From the NCBI RefSeq assembly GCF_022458985.1, contig NC_061773.1, forward strand, positions 1,184,001-1,248,000: a stretch of 64,000 bases of DNA, read 5' to 3'. The notes below the pieces were generated by a model. That model was not told where the DNA came from and did not search any database. It saw nothing but the letters and a program-made list of their open reading frames with translations. The position numbers were made by a program, and so were the translations under genes. How positions within the stretch are numbered: position 1 is the first letter of the stretch; every line of letters starts with the position of its first letter. Shown in pieces: positions 48,665-62,119 of the stretch. The DNA is from Mugil cephalus. Lineage: Eukaryota; Chordata; Actinopteri; Mugiliformes; Mugilidae.

Positions 48665-51133
48665 CATGGACACTGATTGAAATGATACGTTTACATGCCC
48701 CAAAACATTAATCTGAATAGATACTTTTTGAGTACCCGTGCCTGCAGACCATCTCATTAGTGCAAAAGAAAGTGCTGTTGCTGTAATATTGAAAGTAAAG
48801 AATTGCTAACTCTTAAAAGTGTCCCAACAGCTGAAAGAAACTTTTCTAGAAAAGGCCACACCAGGTCATCAAATATGAGTCTATTTTGCAAGACTGCGTG
48901 ATTGTGTATGATCCTTGCATAATCAAGCGAGTAGCCTTGGCTTATTGTGCTTTGGTATTGTACTGTTTTACTTTATCTTGTTTTTCTGGAACTCAGTCAT
49001 ACACATAAAAGCTTTATGAAATCATGAAAAACATGTATTGTTTTGTTTCCCTGGTACTCTTTTCTTTGCTGTCTCCCAGACTAGTCTTACAACAAACTGA
49101 TGTGACTGTATATTCAGGACAAGGTAGGAAAATTAACTTTTTTTCTTAGACTTTTGCTTTGTTGGGTTCAGATTCTGATGCAGATTTGTAGCAGTTTAAA
49201 ACAAAAAGGTCTGGTTTTACACTCGCACTTTCAAATAAGTTGGATTGTATTGCAGCAAAGTATACAAGCTGTTATTCTTTATAGTGGAGCAAGACCAACC
49301 ACAGAGTTTGACATTGTTCGAGGCAAAATTTTAAGTATTTGCATCAATGTGTGAGCATGGCTCATTGACATAAATAATAATTTATGCTTTTTAAACTTCA
49401 TGTAATATATCAGGACAGAAAGCGCTTCTTTCATATAGTGACAGCAAAATAGTCCTGAATCTTCATCTTTATTGTATTTCATCGTATTCAAGAGGAGAGA
49501 AAAATCAATGCGAATTTCACACATGACAAATACACACAACTCAGCTTGTAAAATACAGTGACAGCAATGAATCTGTACTGCTCGCAAACAAAGGAAACAG
49601 CGTCAGAAGACACACACACACTCTCACACACACAGAGTAGGATGCAGCATGGCGCAGGGGTTCGGCAAAGCCACTCAGGGGGTATTGTCTACAATATACA
49701 TCATCAGAATGTTTTTTTAATTACATCACAAGAAATGAAGAATTCATCGGAATAGTTGACATCTAAGTATGATCTGGGTACAGTCATGCTACTCAGCATT
49801 AAAGACTTGCTTCACTTGCTGGGACGATAAAATTTCTGGCACACATTTTAAATGCAGTATTAGGCCAATATAAAGCTCTCCTCTGCTCTTCTTGTGTGGT
49901 ACTATATCTTTTGTACAAGTGTTCAAAGGAATTTTAATATTTGTCATAATGTGAAGGAAAAAAATGTTAAATGCAATAATTTCATTACATCAACTTTTCA
50001 ATATGTTTTCTAGATGCAAAACTTGTCATGCTTTTGCCGTTCAGTTCCACTGTACAGATTTCATCTTGCTGTCAGTTTTCTGGGTGTTTATTTACAGGAG
50101 GAGTGAGTTACATCCAGGTACACACAAAGATTCACAGTCACTGTCTGCAGCTGGCATCTGCATTTTATATAAAGTGAGTATGCAATAACATTTCCAAGGA
50201 CTTCCCCTGTTGGAAATGGGAAAACCCCATCAGTTTGCCGCATGTAGCACATGGATCAGATTTAACAATCACCTCATGCATAAATAAATAAAGATAAATT
50301 GAGAATATAAGGCACAGATAACCTATGGGTATGGCATATGGCAGTAAAACATCAACAACAGTCACTTGTGCTTCCAAAGAAATCCTCACGTGGGGTACAT
50401 TCACAGTAAAATCGAACAAATGGGGTTCACATTTTTTAAAAAAATAATAGGAAATTGTTTTCAGATTTCATGCTCTGATTGGCCAGAGGGTTTCAAACTC
50501 TCGAGCTCTCTTTTTTAAATTCATTACACAACAATTAATTTTGCTTTTAACACGAACCTGCGAGCGCAACACTATGAGAAAATTCTCCATGACAACTTTT
50601 ATAACCCTTTATCAATGCTGACTATGTGTAACAGGGTAAGACATTAACATTTTATTATAATTACACAAAATCTGTTGTATACATAATTGGCTTGTAATAG
50701 TTTGTCACTTTAGGTCCAGAAACCCCTCCTCAGATATTTCTTCTTATTAGGGTGGTAGCCCCTATATATTGTATTCGGCCCTCTTGCTTCTCCCCTTCTG
50801 TACCATCCCCCTGAGGGAGAGGTGTATGTCACATTTTTAAATTACTTTTCGTGTACATTTTTACTGTGCAAATATTGTGATGAGTTGGTAATTAGAGTAA
50901 CCTTTGGTAGCTTAAAAATCAAAAAGCCCACCAGTTATATATGGACCAAGTAGAAATAAATACTACTTTTAACAAGACCAAATAACTGCTTAGTTCTAAT
51001 AGCGTTGTTTTTTACCTTGTTCATGAGAAAAGTCCATAGGAACTCTCTTGTGCTTTTCATAACCTTGTAAGTGTAACATTTATTTTCTGCATGGTCCATA
51101 TTTACTGTCAGCTCGGTGAGTTGTGGCCCTAAT

Positions 51134-52096
51134 GGTGCGTTCACACTGGCAGTGAGAAAACACTTGTTCCTGCATGTCAGGCGAGACGAACGTCATGAAA
51201 GTTGAGCGGGCTTCAACTTTTTTGGTCACTCCTCTGGCATTGCATGTGTCAGCCAATCAAATGTGTTTGCTTCACCCACTTCCCATATTATATTTAAGCT
51301 TGTTACATACACCTTGAGAAGCAAGAAATTTGTTCTTGCTCTCAAGGTTGGCCAGGTCACAAGAAACTCAAGTGGTGAATAGTTGACACACCACGAGAAA
51401 AAAAGTTGTGCCCGGTTGATGTGTCAAGAACAAGCTGAACTCCCAAACGAGGGCTGCGCCCTTTAACACCCTTTAAGCTTATTACATACTATGTGAGAAG
51501 CAAGAAATGTGTTCTCGTTCGTAGGACTGCAAGAACAAGAAGAAAGTTCGTATTGACCAAGTAATTTATACTTTACGAGAAACTGAAGTGCCGAGATCTG
51601 GGATGTCCTCATAGGGCCTCCCCACTGTAGCATACGTCACACGCCATAATCCTTAGGGCGATAAGGGAGATGGACGTGCACTTTTCCTATTATTTTTAGG
51701 ATGTCGGCCAATTACTTTGACAAACATGTTTGTTAGATCACGTTGTTCATTCAACATGCATCCACACACAGTACGCCTACCCAGGAGAGATTAGCGGTCA
51801 CACAATGAATATTAGCATCTGGGAACTCACAGTGCTAACTACACCCACTTCAATTTCTGGCCACTCACAGAAAAGTTCTGATGTGTTTAGAACAAGCTGC
51901 AAGAACTCCCAGGTGAGGGATGTCATTTTGTTCTCGCAGCTCTAGGAGCAAGAACAACAACTCACTTCTTGCAGAGTATGTAACAGCCTTTAGTCATCAC
52001 CCCCTCCAAACTTGATGGTCAGTTGAGTGATGTGTGACAACAATGTTGCTGGCAACGCTGACCAATTTGTAACTTTTGACATAATGTGAAGGCACC
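51134..52096. mobile_element. nested inverted-repeat DNA element(s)
   Basis: The outer ends are GGTGCGTTCACACTGGCAG (left) and the complement of AAGGTGCCTTCACATTATG (right). Inside, an arm beginning AGCTTATTACATACTATG (about 51476) returns inverted near 51938-51997, and a second diverged left arm occurs near 51296-51343. No protein frame. It looks like one inverted-repeat element carrying another, or a partial tandem duplication. Confidence 0.55.
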
Positions 52097-52594
52097 TTGA
52101 GGCTTGACTTCATGAGTAATGACGCATTAAGTAACATTTTCCAAAACATGAACAATGATACGTTAAATATATTGGCAGTTTCTTTGTAATATCTGAGGAA
52201 AATGTTGGTGTTCCCTCTGAGAATGTCATTTGTTTATTGACCATCCCTTTATAACACACAGTCGGTCATTTTTCTTCCAGACTGTGGTTGTCTAGCTGAC
52301 CCTCTCTAATATGCCCACTATCAGCATAGTGACTTTACTGGCAGGAAGCCACGGACACTGTTTCCTTGTGGTAAACACAACAGTGTGGGAAACTGTGTGA
52401 TTGACGCTACCATTGGATGTTGCCTTAGGTGAGTCGCCTCATGGTTGAGATTAGTTCAACTTGGTACCACCTTTTGTTGCGAAAGTTGTTCTTCTACTAT
52501 CATCGCTACAGCTTATTGAATTTAATTTTCCCCCTTTACACCATTGTTACCACTTGAACAATGGAACACTGGGAAATAAAAAGCACTTCTTCTC

Positions 52595-52817
52595 TATTCT
52601 CATCTTCTACTATCGCTTATTCAGGGGTTGCTGGAACCTATCCATATCGCGGGGTTAACACAGAGACAAACAGCCATTTGCACTCACACTCACACCTAGG
52701 GTCAATTTAGAGTCACCAATAAACCTAATTAACCTAACTGTCTTTGGAGGTGGGAGGAAAACCCACACAGACACAGGGAGAACATGCAAACTCCCTCACC
52801 AAGCTGCTGTGCCACCC
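52595..52817. repeat. dispersed teleost repeat (same family as 3175-3440)
   Basis: It contains TCACACCTAGGGTCAATTTA, GAGTCACCAATAAACCTAAT and ACAGGGAGAACATGCAAACT, phrases of a very abundant teleost repeat. The function of the parent element is unknown to me. Confidence 0.7.
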
Positions 52818-53756
52818 TTTTTCTCTATTATAAACCATAAAAGCAATCACCTCAACTCACAGACGCAAGACAGCTAGAGGGTGTATTGTGTTTCTTAAAC
52901 TATTTCAGTAACTATGGAGGCATGGTTGGTGTGTGACACTGTGAAAGAATTCTCAGCTCATTAACAGGCTATGATGAATCTCTGGGTAAATCTCACAGCC
53001 AAACCTCAGTATTGATATATACTGTGTGTGTGTGTTAAGGGACCGTTACCAACCCTTTCTCAGTGACCTGCTAACAGTAGTATATCTTTATAAACCTCAG
53101 CACAAACCGGAGGGTCAACACACACATATATGCTTACACACACAGGAACATGAACACATGCATACAACACTCTTGGATTACTGTGACGTTGGCTGTGTCA
53201 TCAGCTGAGATCAATATATGTATAACTTGTGTTGTTTGGCGTCTGCAGCTATATTGAAAATCCATCTCACAGTGAAGGCGAGAGGCTGCAGCCAGATACA
53301 TGCTTGGGTTGACGGTTTACATTCAGATATCATTTCAGTCCATTTTCAGACTGCTGACTGAAGTGGACATCCTGTCTCAGAGGAACAACTGGAGCTCATT
53401 TACCGTGTGCACACCTGTGTGTAAGACAGCAGGCAATGTGATTGGTTTACGGTTTATGTGAAAGAAAGGTGTGTTTTACCAATGCGGTACACATACTGTA
53501 CATGGCACAGAATAATGACAACACAGACATGTGTGTCAGAAGTAAATGTGATCTAGTAATATATACAGTACTATATTCATATTTTACACAAGTTCTCTTA
53601 AAACTCTATTTATTAACTACAGCCATGTTATGTTTCATGTACTGAACAGCAGTGAAATGACATTATGGAAAAGTGTTAGATGAAAGAAGGAAACTTTTTG
53701 CTTGTTTACGGAGAGAGAGAGAGAGAGAATACGAGTTTAAGAATGTGAATATACTG

Positions 53757-53969
<213 letters not shown>

Positions 53970-54226
53970 TTACAAAAGCATTAAAGATATGAAGAAATGT
54001 CACAGGGAAAGTACATACCTTCATTCCTGGGTGTGTTTTAACAAGTTGTTATGGCTAGAGAATAAATATGTGACTAATATTATTTTCAAGTGTTTACTTG
54101 GATATCAAATTTTTAATTATAGACTGTCTCTGTTATTATAGACAGTAGAGGAGAGACATATGCAACAAAGGTATCATGTGGAATCAAACTGGAGCTGCAG
54201 TTATCCTCTCAAACAGATCTTACAAA

Positions 54227-54228
<2 letters not shown>

Positions 54229-54266
<38 letters not shown>

Positions 54267-54288
54267 GTTGTTGTTGTTGTTGTTGTTG
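54229..54288. repeat. (ATT)n-(TTG)n compound microsatellite
   Basis: About 12 ATT units pass directly into about 7 TTG units. Confidence 0.95.
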
Positions 54289-54720
54289 GTTTAGAAGATT
54301 TCTTTAACTCAAACAACAGCATTGGCTAAAGTACAGTACACAGACATGAGAACAGAGAAAATAATTAAAACATATAAGAGAATTAGACACAAAATTAAAA
54401 CAATAGAAATGATTAAACAGTAAAAACAATAATTAATCAACATCTCAAAGTTGAATTAAAAGCCAAAGTGATAAAAAATAAGTTGTAAGACAGGATTTAA
54501 AGAAACAATTCAAACAAGAATTGAGCCAGCTTGCCTGATGTGCAGAGGAAAGTCATTTCACAGTTTTGAGGCAGACACTAGAAAACTTCTCAGCTTCCTC
54601 GGGACAACTAATAATGGCCGATCTACCGATGTGAGAGAGCTAAGGGAAGCATATGGCCGGAGCAGGTCGGACAAATACTGTGGGGCCAAGGCCGTGAAGG
54701 CATTTAAATAAAATTGTTTC
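54289..54720. repeat. dispersed repeat, probable retroelement 3' region
   Basis: The words CTGATGTGCAGAGGAAAGTC and GGCCGGAGCAGGTCGGACAA resemble tails of teleost retroelements as I remember them. No frame is open. It abuts the LINE relic to its right. Confidence 0.35.
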
Positions 54721-54767
54721 AAATATGTTTATTGGGAAACCAATCAATTAACGGAGAAATTAACAGT

Positions 54768-55490
54768 CTACAGTGCGTTTTTGCAGAAGGTGAGAAAAAG
54801 TAATCCCTGACAAAAATGTATAGCAAGTAAACAAGCAGAGGCCCCCATCAACAGGCAAAAAAAGGCAACCCTCACAAACAGATGTTGTGCACTATTTAGC
54901 TTCCATAGCCCCTCAGATGTTCCTAGAATGATTAAAATAGGACCAGGGTCTAGTTGAATCCCCAAAATCAACGAAAAGGAGTCAAATATTTCATCCCAAT
55001 AGTTTTTAAGTTTGGGGAAAAGAGCAAAATTATGAGATAGGGTAGCCTCCATGGACTCAGTAAAATAATTTTATTTTAATAACCAAGCCAATGAAATATC
55101 ACTACAGTTTGCGTAGAGAGACATTCTGCTGCCAATTTGAGTATCTGCCCAAAAAATATGACAGACAGTGGAGAAGTTTGGTCAAAGTACTGAATCTTTC
55201 CTCCCTACCATATGGACACATGGTATGAAGATTGCTTGTGCATAAAACAATGTGTGCATTGTTTCCTGTGTTTTAGAGTTCCTGCAAAAATATAAGCCAC
55301 TAATATGTACTTAAGACGAAGGACTTTCTCTAGTTAGCTTTGCAGAAAACAATTCGCAGGCCTCGCCTATATGCTTCTGCATATACCTACTCCCAGTTCC
55401 ATGTATTCTTGAGTCCACTCCCATAGCACCAAAAATTCCAATCATTGCCCTCAGTGGAGGCATGTTCACCATCTAAATGTTAATTACCAC
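54768..55490 (-). mobile_element. relic of an L1-type LINE (ORF2 C-terminal part)
   Basis: Minus-strand reading gives HNFALFPKLKNYWDEIF then FSLILGIQLDPGPILIILGT, which matches the post-reverse-transcriptase C-terminal region of L1-like ORF2. Upstream reading frames are broken by stops. It lies in the presumed first intron of the C1q-like gene, in the same orientation. Confidence 0.6.
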
Positions 55491-57759
55491 AGAGCCTTAA
55501 AGAAATATGGGTCAGTAGATTTGCAATCTAATGCAACACATTTTGATGCACTAATCACTTGTTAAATAATATTCATAAAATAATAAAAACTTCTTCTTGA
55601 CTTTTCCCTTTTCAGCCAAGGACTAAACAATGAACTAATCATTTTAATATCCTCGTCGTTTTCATTCTGTGACAGTAATCACTTCATTCACTTCTGTCTG
55701 TATGAGCCTGGTGCCATTTTATTTCCTGTTTCATACTATGATCTCAGTGTAATGTCATCAGTACCGATGCCTTCCTCTCCACTGGGTAGATAAATGAGAT
55801 GTGCAGTGATCTTTGGCCTCAAACCTCCATCTGAGAGCTCAAGCTTTCTTCCTCACATTCAATTTTTGGCAGGATTGTTGCTCTCATGCCTGATCCACCT
55901 GTTGCAGAGGAGAGACTGATTGAGGGATTGCAAGGACAGTATCAGCGAATGGCTTCGGTTCATTTGCCAAGGAAACACAACACACCGACCACTGACACAC
56001 ACATACACTTGTTTGCTTTCACTGATTTTGCAACACACTCGCACACAGTTGTCTTCTAACTGTGTCTGCGTCTTTCTTCACATTTAACTTTAGCAAATTA
56101 TGAGTGATTTGCTGTAGAATTAATTCCATGTGCATGCTGTTGAAAGATTTTAACAATCTATGATCACAACGTTGGTTTATTGTCACATTTTTTGTCACCA
56201 ATTGCAATAACACAAAAATAATTCCCCACACAGTAGCTTTCAGTAGCTTCAGGATAACCACAACAACTTATCAACCTCTGTTCCACAGCCACAGTAAAAT
56301 GTTGACATCCTGGGCATCATTCAATGGGAAGTCATTTTTAAAAATGCTTCATCTGTAATGAAGAGCAAAACATTATAATGTCTGATGAAAGCATTCTTCA
56401 CCCTCTTATTTTCCATCAGGACAGCTTTATGTATTCTTAGAGACAATGTGATCCACATGATGCTGGGGCTGTAATGGAATGACCAGCCATGTGATGATTA
56501 CTGTAGCTACTGGCGTGATACCACTTAACACATAGACGCAATCACAATAAAAGATAATAATGATCCAATACATGTTGCTACATAAACCCAGCTGAGGTTT
56601 CATTAGCACTGAAATCAAGTCAACGCCCCGGCAGGAGCCAAAACGATTACTAGACGCGTTGTCCTGTCATTCCTACAAGAAGAACGGTCTAGTAGATTTA
56701 TCTGAAAACATTTCAGGATTGTAAAACAGTTTTCCTGATGGCAAAGGCCATCTTTATTCATTAGATGGTTAAATGTTTCTCTTATTTCATCCGTTCATGA
56801 TAAAATCCAAGTTGCTTTCGCACTCGGTAAACAAATCTCCTTATAATAAATAGAACTATCAATGGGTGAATAACAAACTATTCACGCAGACAATCCATTT
56901 AATAGTGGAAAATAAAGTACACATGTGCATACATATTAATGAATGCAAATAACTCCATCCTTGTCTCCTCCTCCTCCTCCTCCTCTGTGTCTGACTAAGG
57001 ATGCGGTCCATCATCTCCCCCATATCATCACACTTCTCTCATCCTTTTCAGTCACAAAGACAAATCAGATAAGACTGAACTGATAATTTCTCCTTGTCTC
57101 CTCGTCTAACGATGAGTTTGTGTCCTACTTCAATTAATTTAACTCAATGTATTTCTTCTTATGGGTATTTCTTTAATGTCGAGGAGGAGAAACATTTCTA
57201 TCCCCTCCTCAAGACAGAAATGAATCGATACATTCCCTTTGTTTTAATTCAACTCACATCACTCCATTAATTGTTGTCTCACACTCCACACCTCGCACTC
57301 GTTCCATCATCCCTCTCCCATTCGCTGCCCCATTCCTATCTCTTCATTCTGGACTCATCTATCCATCTTTTTGTGTCCGCCGTGCTGGAATAAAATGCAG
57401 GTCACGCACACCTTTTCTCCCCCCACCATAGCGGTGTTGGCGGGAGCAACGACTAAGTGTGTCCCTGTCCGGTCTAAATCGGATTGATTAACGGCGTGCT
57501 GCTGTGGCAGGTCTCCTGAGAACCCCCTCCTGAAGCCCCTCCACCTCACCTCCCTCCTCCCTTGCTCCAGATGCATCGAGGCTGGCTATACATGGCTGCA
57601 GGCTGCAGTAATTGGTAGTCAGACAGCCATGGCAGCTCTCCGCCTAATAGGTCCAACTCCTCAATAACTCCATACAATCACAATAAATGGGGGCATGGAT
57701 AGGCTTCAGTGGTCAAATGGGCCCATGAAATACTAGCAGGAGGTCAGGATTAGATGCTA

Positions 57760-57779
57760 CACACACACACACACACACA
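57760..57779. repeat. (AC)n microsatellite
   Basis: Ten perfect AC units. Confidence 0.9.
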
Positions 57780-59089
57780 AAGAAACAATATCCCAATCCC
57801 TGTAGATGTTCCTGTTTGTTTTTACGAATCTCAAGTGAACACCTGAGGAAAAAATAAAACAAAAAACACGCAATTTATCAAACATTTTGTTCCTTTATAG
57901 TGTTTTGCTCTGAAGGGACTGAACAACTCCCCTGAGGAAGCCCCAATAGGTTTATAGGAAAAATGCAACAGCAAAGAGATTCTGACATCTTGCACATCCA
58001 ACATCGGTCTACATGGCTGAACCGCAGAATTCCCCTGACAGTACTGCCTGACGAGTTAGAGGCTGATAGGGTGTTGTAACTAGCTATGAGTAGAGTACGA
58101 CCACTCGCAGATGAAGTGATTATCTCATAACAATAGTCCATGTTAAGGTCTGCATGCAAACAGCTAGCCCACTCCAGGATGCAATGAGCATAAAGTGTAA
58201 AGATCAGAGCAACTCTGACAACTCCAGCTCTATACATTTGCATTGACAATATTTCACGAAGCCAATTAGGGCTGCAAGACTCGTCAACGCCATCGATGAC
58301 TACGTCAGTTAGTTGAATATATTGATCTGTTACAGTTTTTTTTACATCTATCCCCAATTATGGCCACGGTTGCCATTCCTGGCAACAGGAGTGGAAAAGG
58401 TGTGTGCATTCCTTAAAAAGAGATCTATGTGTAAAGTCTTTATGAACAGCCAGAACATTTCCATGTGTAATTTAGTTGTATAGAGGTCTCTGTGGATTTC
58501 TAACATGTATGCGTAAAATACTGATATTCCAGATGGTCTGATCTTTTTGTTATACCTTTAAATTATATTACCCAGTTGTTAGCTTGCTAGCTTTTAGCCA
58601 TGTTGGCTTCTAGCTTACAACCGTTCCCTAGCAGTGGTGTTCTCACAGCTTCCAGTCAATGAACCATTCAAATACCCAGCATTTTGTGTACACATATTTC
58701 CTAACCATAAATTCATAAAGTTACGTTTGGAGGCAGGATTAGTAAATTAAGCAGCCTAGAATTGTAGCACAGCCACTAAGATGCACTAAGATGCAGATGA
58801 ACACCTAAATGGAGAATATCTGATAGCTTTCACACCTCAAAACAGACAAGATACAGCATCAGTATTTGGACTATTACAGTGCTGTTTGATTGTTAGTTGG
58901 TGAACAGTGCCTGGGAGTTGTAATTGCATCCAAAAACTTGTTAAGAACTCAACAAACTCTCTGCAGGTGCTGACAATCCCCGTGTTGGTCTTCAGTGTAT
59001 TTACATGTTCTATGAACCCACTCTAAGTTGGTGTAAGCAACATTTTCCAGATACATAATACAAGTGTGAGTGGCACTGCACAAGGCTCT

Positions 59090-59260
59090 GGGCTTGAACC
59101 CGCTGACTGGTTATTGAAGCCATGCTGTGCAGAGTTTGCAGGTTTGCTCTGTGCTGGTGTGGGTTTCTCCTTAGATATCCAAAGCCATGCTAGTTAGGTT
59201 AATTGGTGATCCTAGATTCGCCATATTGTGCATGCCAGTGTGAATGGTGACTCTCTGCAA
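59090..59260. repeat. dispersed teleost repeat, reverse copy
   Basis: It contains GAGTTTGCAGGTTTGCTCTG, GGTTAATTGGTGATCCTAGA and CAGTGTGAATGGTGACTCTC, i.e. the complement of the phrases in the copy at 52595-52817. Confidence 0.6.
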
Positions 59261-60367
59261 GATAATACAGCTGCATTTCGCACTTCAGTCCGCCATCAAG
59301 TATAACCATAATCAACTTCTAATAAACTACAGAATATAATAAACGCTACCTTTTTTAATTTGGCCACCACGAAGAACATCTAAACTTGTTTTTCATAGTA
59401 TCATTAGGTAATAGTGAACATTTAAAAATGGGTTATTTATTCATAAATGTCTAAAATTTAAAAGAAGTTAGTGATCACCAAAATGACTAATTGAGTCAGG
59501 CTTTGCCATCTTATGAACAGAAGACTGGGTCAGAGCAGCTCTGACTCGAAAATGTCCTGTGGGCTTTTTTAAGTCAGCAATGTCATGTAACTTCTGACAG
59601 CGGTCCAAGGAGAGACAGGCCATAAACTAGTAATATGGAGGATGCGCTGGAACAAGTCCAACCCAAGGCAGCTCTATCTCGTAACTTACATAATTAGACC
59701 CATTTCTTCACAAGTCTATTGGAGTCCAGGCCTCTGAGCTGTTTAGGAAGGAGTGTGAAAGACAGCAGCATATTAGGCATATGAGTGGTCATAATGTTTT
59801 GCCATTGTTCTTCTTGCATTATAAATATTACAAGCTGTATTATGCTTGCTGCTTCAATTCTCCACATTTACGGGTCACAACAGAAGCTGCAGCACTGGTA
59901 TTCACACCCACCTTATTGAAAAGACCTTTCAAACACAAACATCAGCTAATTGTAATTACCAGCCATGGACACTGTGTTATTTATTGCTTTTTTCATGGTT
60001 GACTTGAGATGCGCAAGTTTAGACAGTGGAGATGCTGACATTTAATGTCTGTTTATGATTAATTTATGAGGCCTTCCCCTCATATACATACAGTAACCCA
60101 AGAGATATGTGTGTTTCATGCATATTATGCACATATTTACAAGAGCGGGACATTGAAAATATAATCACTGTCAACTGTCAATATTAGACCACACAGCGGA
60201 ATCAGGAATTAAATGTCATGCTCAAAAAATTTACAAAACCTTCAGTAAATATATAGGTCTCAACTATCTATTCATTCAGTTAAAAAAGATTTTACGACTG
60301 GAAAATGGAACATTAGACACTTTTTAACTGAAGCACTGTACATTGTAAGTATACATTTGTGATGTGA

Positions 60368-60440
60368 TTTTAATTTAATTTAATTTAATTTAATTTAATT
60401 TAATTTAATTTAATTTCATTTCATTTCATTTCATTTTAAT
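60368..60440. repeat. (TTTAA)n passing into (TTTCA)n
   Basis: About 10 TTTAA units become TTTCA for several units, then degenerate. It lies just left of a family-H relic. Confidence 0.9.
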
Positions 60441-60469
60441 ATAATTTAATTCACACAGATTGAGTTAAG

Positions 60470-60713
60470 AGTTGAGAACCTAGAACTAGAAATTCTATTG
60501 TACAGAAATGTTAAATTGTTCATGACATGTTTTGTAATGGTGCAGTTCATTAAATGTAAACATTTTCATAATGAACTTCTTTGCTCTAAAACAAAGGGAA
60601 ACATTTGGAGTTGTCATTTATGGCTTAATACGCTTTTGTACTACTGGTCTGGCCCCCTTGAGATCAAGCTGGGCTGAATGCGGCCCCTGAACTAAAATGA
60701 GTTTGACATCCCC
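60470..60713. mobile_element. hAT-like repeat family H, left-truncated relic
   Basis: The right part matches the right half of the complete copy at 43262-44104: TTCATTAAATGTAAACATTT, ACAAAGGGAAACATTTGGAG and GAACTAAAATGAGTTTGACA. The left end is missing, replaced by the pentanucleotide repeat. Confidence 0.7.
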
Positions 60714-60734
60714 TTATTGTATTTTATCTTATTT

Positions 60735-60825
60735 TATTTGTAATTTTATTCATTGTCCTGAGCCGTATTCTGTATATACCCTGTGCATACAAAATGACAA
60801 TAAAGTTAGTTTAAGTCTAAGTCTT
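60735..60825 (+). mobile_element. 3' end of a LINE with TAAGTC tail
   Basis: It reads CCTGTGCATACAAAATGACA, ATAAAGTTAGTTT and AAGTCTAAGTC. The tail is the same type as that of the LINE in endou intron 4. Confidence 0.55.
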
Positions 60826-61850
60826 TTATAGAGAGTGCAAAAGCGTTTTGCAATAATTTAGTACATTACGTTTAATCAGAAATAAACTCAGCACGGTTGT
60901 TGACAACTGTAGTTGAGTAGGTTTTGTTGTATTTGTCCTTTTTTCCTGTATGGAACATCTTTTTTTTTCTTGGGGAGGACCACGACGATCACATTGCAGT
61001 GTTGTGACACTAAAACCAGCACAGATGAATCTGCAGGTCCAGCTGTCAGTAACAATCAGAGTGAAACCTTGTTTTGTTAAAGTGGGCAGGAGGCACTGGG
61101 GCTCTGGGAGCGAAAACAAGAGGGAAAGGCAAATCAGGATTATTGTCAACAGTGGCGGAGATTGATAGCGACAAGGGAGTGAATTTCTGTCTGTTGGCCC
61201 AACGCTGTTCTGACTTGATCTGCTGCTGTTGGGAAGAAGGAAGACCCGGGGGACAATGGAGGAGATTACACTACCTACACTTTTCATTAAGGTCGCAACA
61301 CTAAACGGGGAAAGAGATACGGGGAAGTGGGAGGAAGAGAGTGAGAGTGAGGGAGGAAATTCACAGCAATGGACATAATCCACTGACTGTGAAAAAAATG
61401 CTCAATAACTGCATTCTGAGTTGTGTGACATATCTAAAGGCATACATTCTGTATTTTGGATTTATATACAAAGATATTTACTTTTTAACCTTGTTAAATG
61501 TGCATTTTTTTAAAAAGTAAAAGAATCACAGCTTTGTCTTAAAGACAAGATTCACTTTTCATGGAATCAGGGCACAGGGCAAAAGAATAATGAAAAGGTG
61601 GGTGTGAAAGCTAAAGTTTGGATTAGGTCACACAGACGAGCAAGCATGCCGGCACTTAAGCCGTCGGAGCACAGGATCCGAACGAGGGAGGCCAAACTAA
61701 GGAGGCTTTGAGTGATGGAGGAGGCAGGCTGTTGGATAACAAACTGATCAAGCATGCCTTTTTCAGAGGAAGAATGGGGTGGGGACTATAAATGAGGTTG
61801 GGGAGGTGGGCAGCCCATGTAGTGTGTTATTTTTTCAGTTTTGTTTTGTT

Positions 61851-61961
61851 TCACAGTGCTTCCTTGATCCTCTGGTAATAAAACTGACAGGATTCATCCA
61901 CTGTGATGTACAGACCTCTCAGAGCGGAGCGGGCGATCGAGACAGGGTCTCTTAAACTTAC
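61851..61961 (-). other. candidate orphan terminal coding exon
   Basis: Minus strand: an acceptor-like CCCTCAG precedes 61961, and a 36-codon frame runs to a TGA at 61851-61853. It reads VSLRDPVSIARSALRGLYI then TVDESCQFYYQRIKEAL. The peptide looks like a structured domain end rather than low-complexity sequence, but I do not recognise it. The same junction (CAG then GTAAGTTT) is also a perfect donor, so the opposite reading, an exon ending here, is possible. Its partner exons would lie beyond 64000. Confidence 0.3.
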
Positions 61962-62011
61962 CTGAGGGACCTCGAAGGGTGAATTGGAAGAGAGGAGGGC
62001 AATTGAAATGG

Positions 62012-62036
62012 CTTTTTTTTTTTTTTTTTTTTTTTT
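62012..62036. repeat. poly-T run
   Basis: Homopolymer of about 24 T. It yields a poly-Lys false peptide on the minus strand. Confidence 0.9.
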
Positions 62037-62119
62037 GTAAATGTTGCTGTGGTCTCTCTGCTTCTGTTCCAGCTTGAAGTATTCTCTTTCTATTATGCAG
62101 GCCGACATGTAACCCTTCT

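Larger units (their letters stand above)
45288..53756. other. gene-poor spacer between smarcc2 and the C1q-like exon
   Basis: No exon is supported in 8.5 kb. It holds the smarcc2 promoter at its left end (TATA-less, GC-rich near 45290-45360), a possible solo LTR, a TG repeat, repeat copy E, a nested inverted-repeat element near 51.1-52.1 kb and a dispersed repeat at 52595-52817. The right end may be the 3' UTR of the C1q-like gene. Confidence 0.5.
55491..61850. other. gene-free stretch, presumed intron of the C1q-like gene
   Basis: No exon is supported, including no collagen-like Gly-X-Y coding run on the minus strand. There are simple repeats at 57760-57779 and 60368-60440, degraded repeats, and several repeat-poor blocks (about 56950-57660 and 60880-61390) that might be conserved non-coding DNA. 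Two longer minus-strand frames (57878-58357 and 60826-61383) show no domain. Confidence 0.45.

Noticed and set aside
57355-57576. Candidate collagen-like exon 1 of the C1q-like gene
   Set aside because: No Gly-X-Y periodicity in any frame; composition alone had drawn attention.
57878-58357. 159-codon minus-strand frame
   Set aside because: No domain or homology recognised; overlaps a degraded repeat-like stretch near 58268-58340.
60826-61383. 185-codon minus-strand frame
   Set aside because: Ser/Leu/Thr-rich without a recognisable domain, no splice context; likely chance in non-coding DNA.
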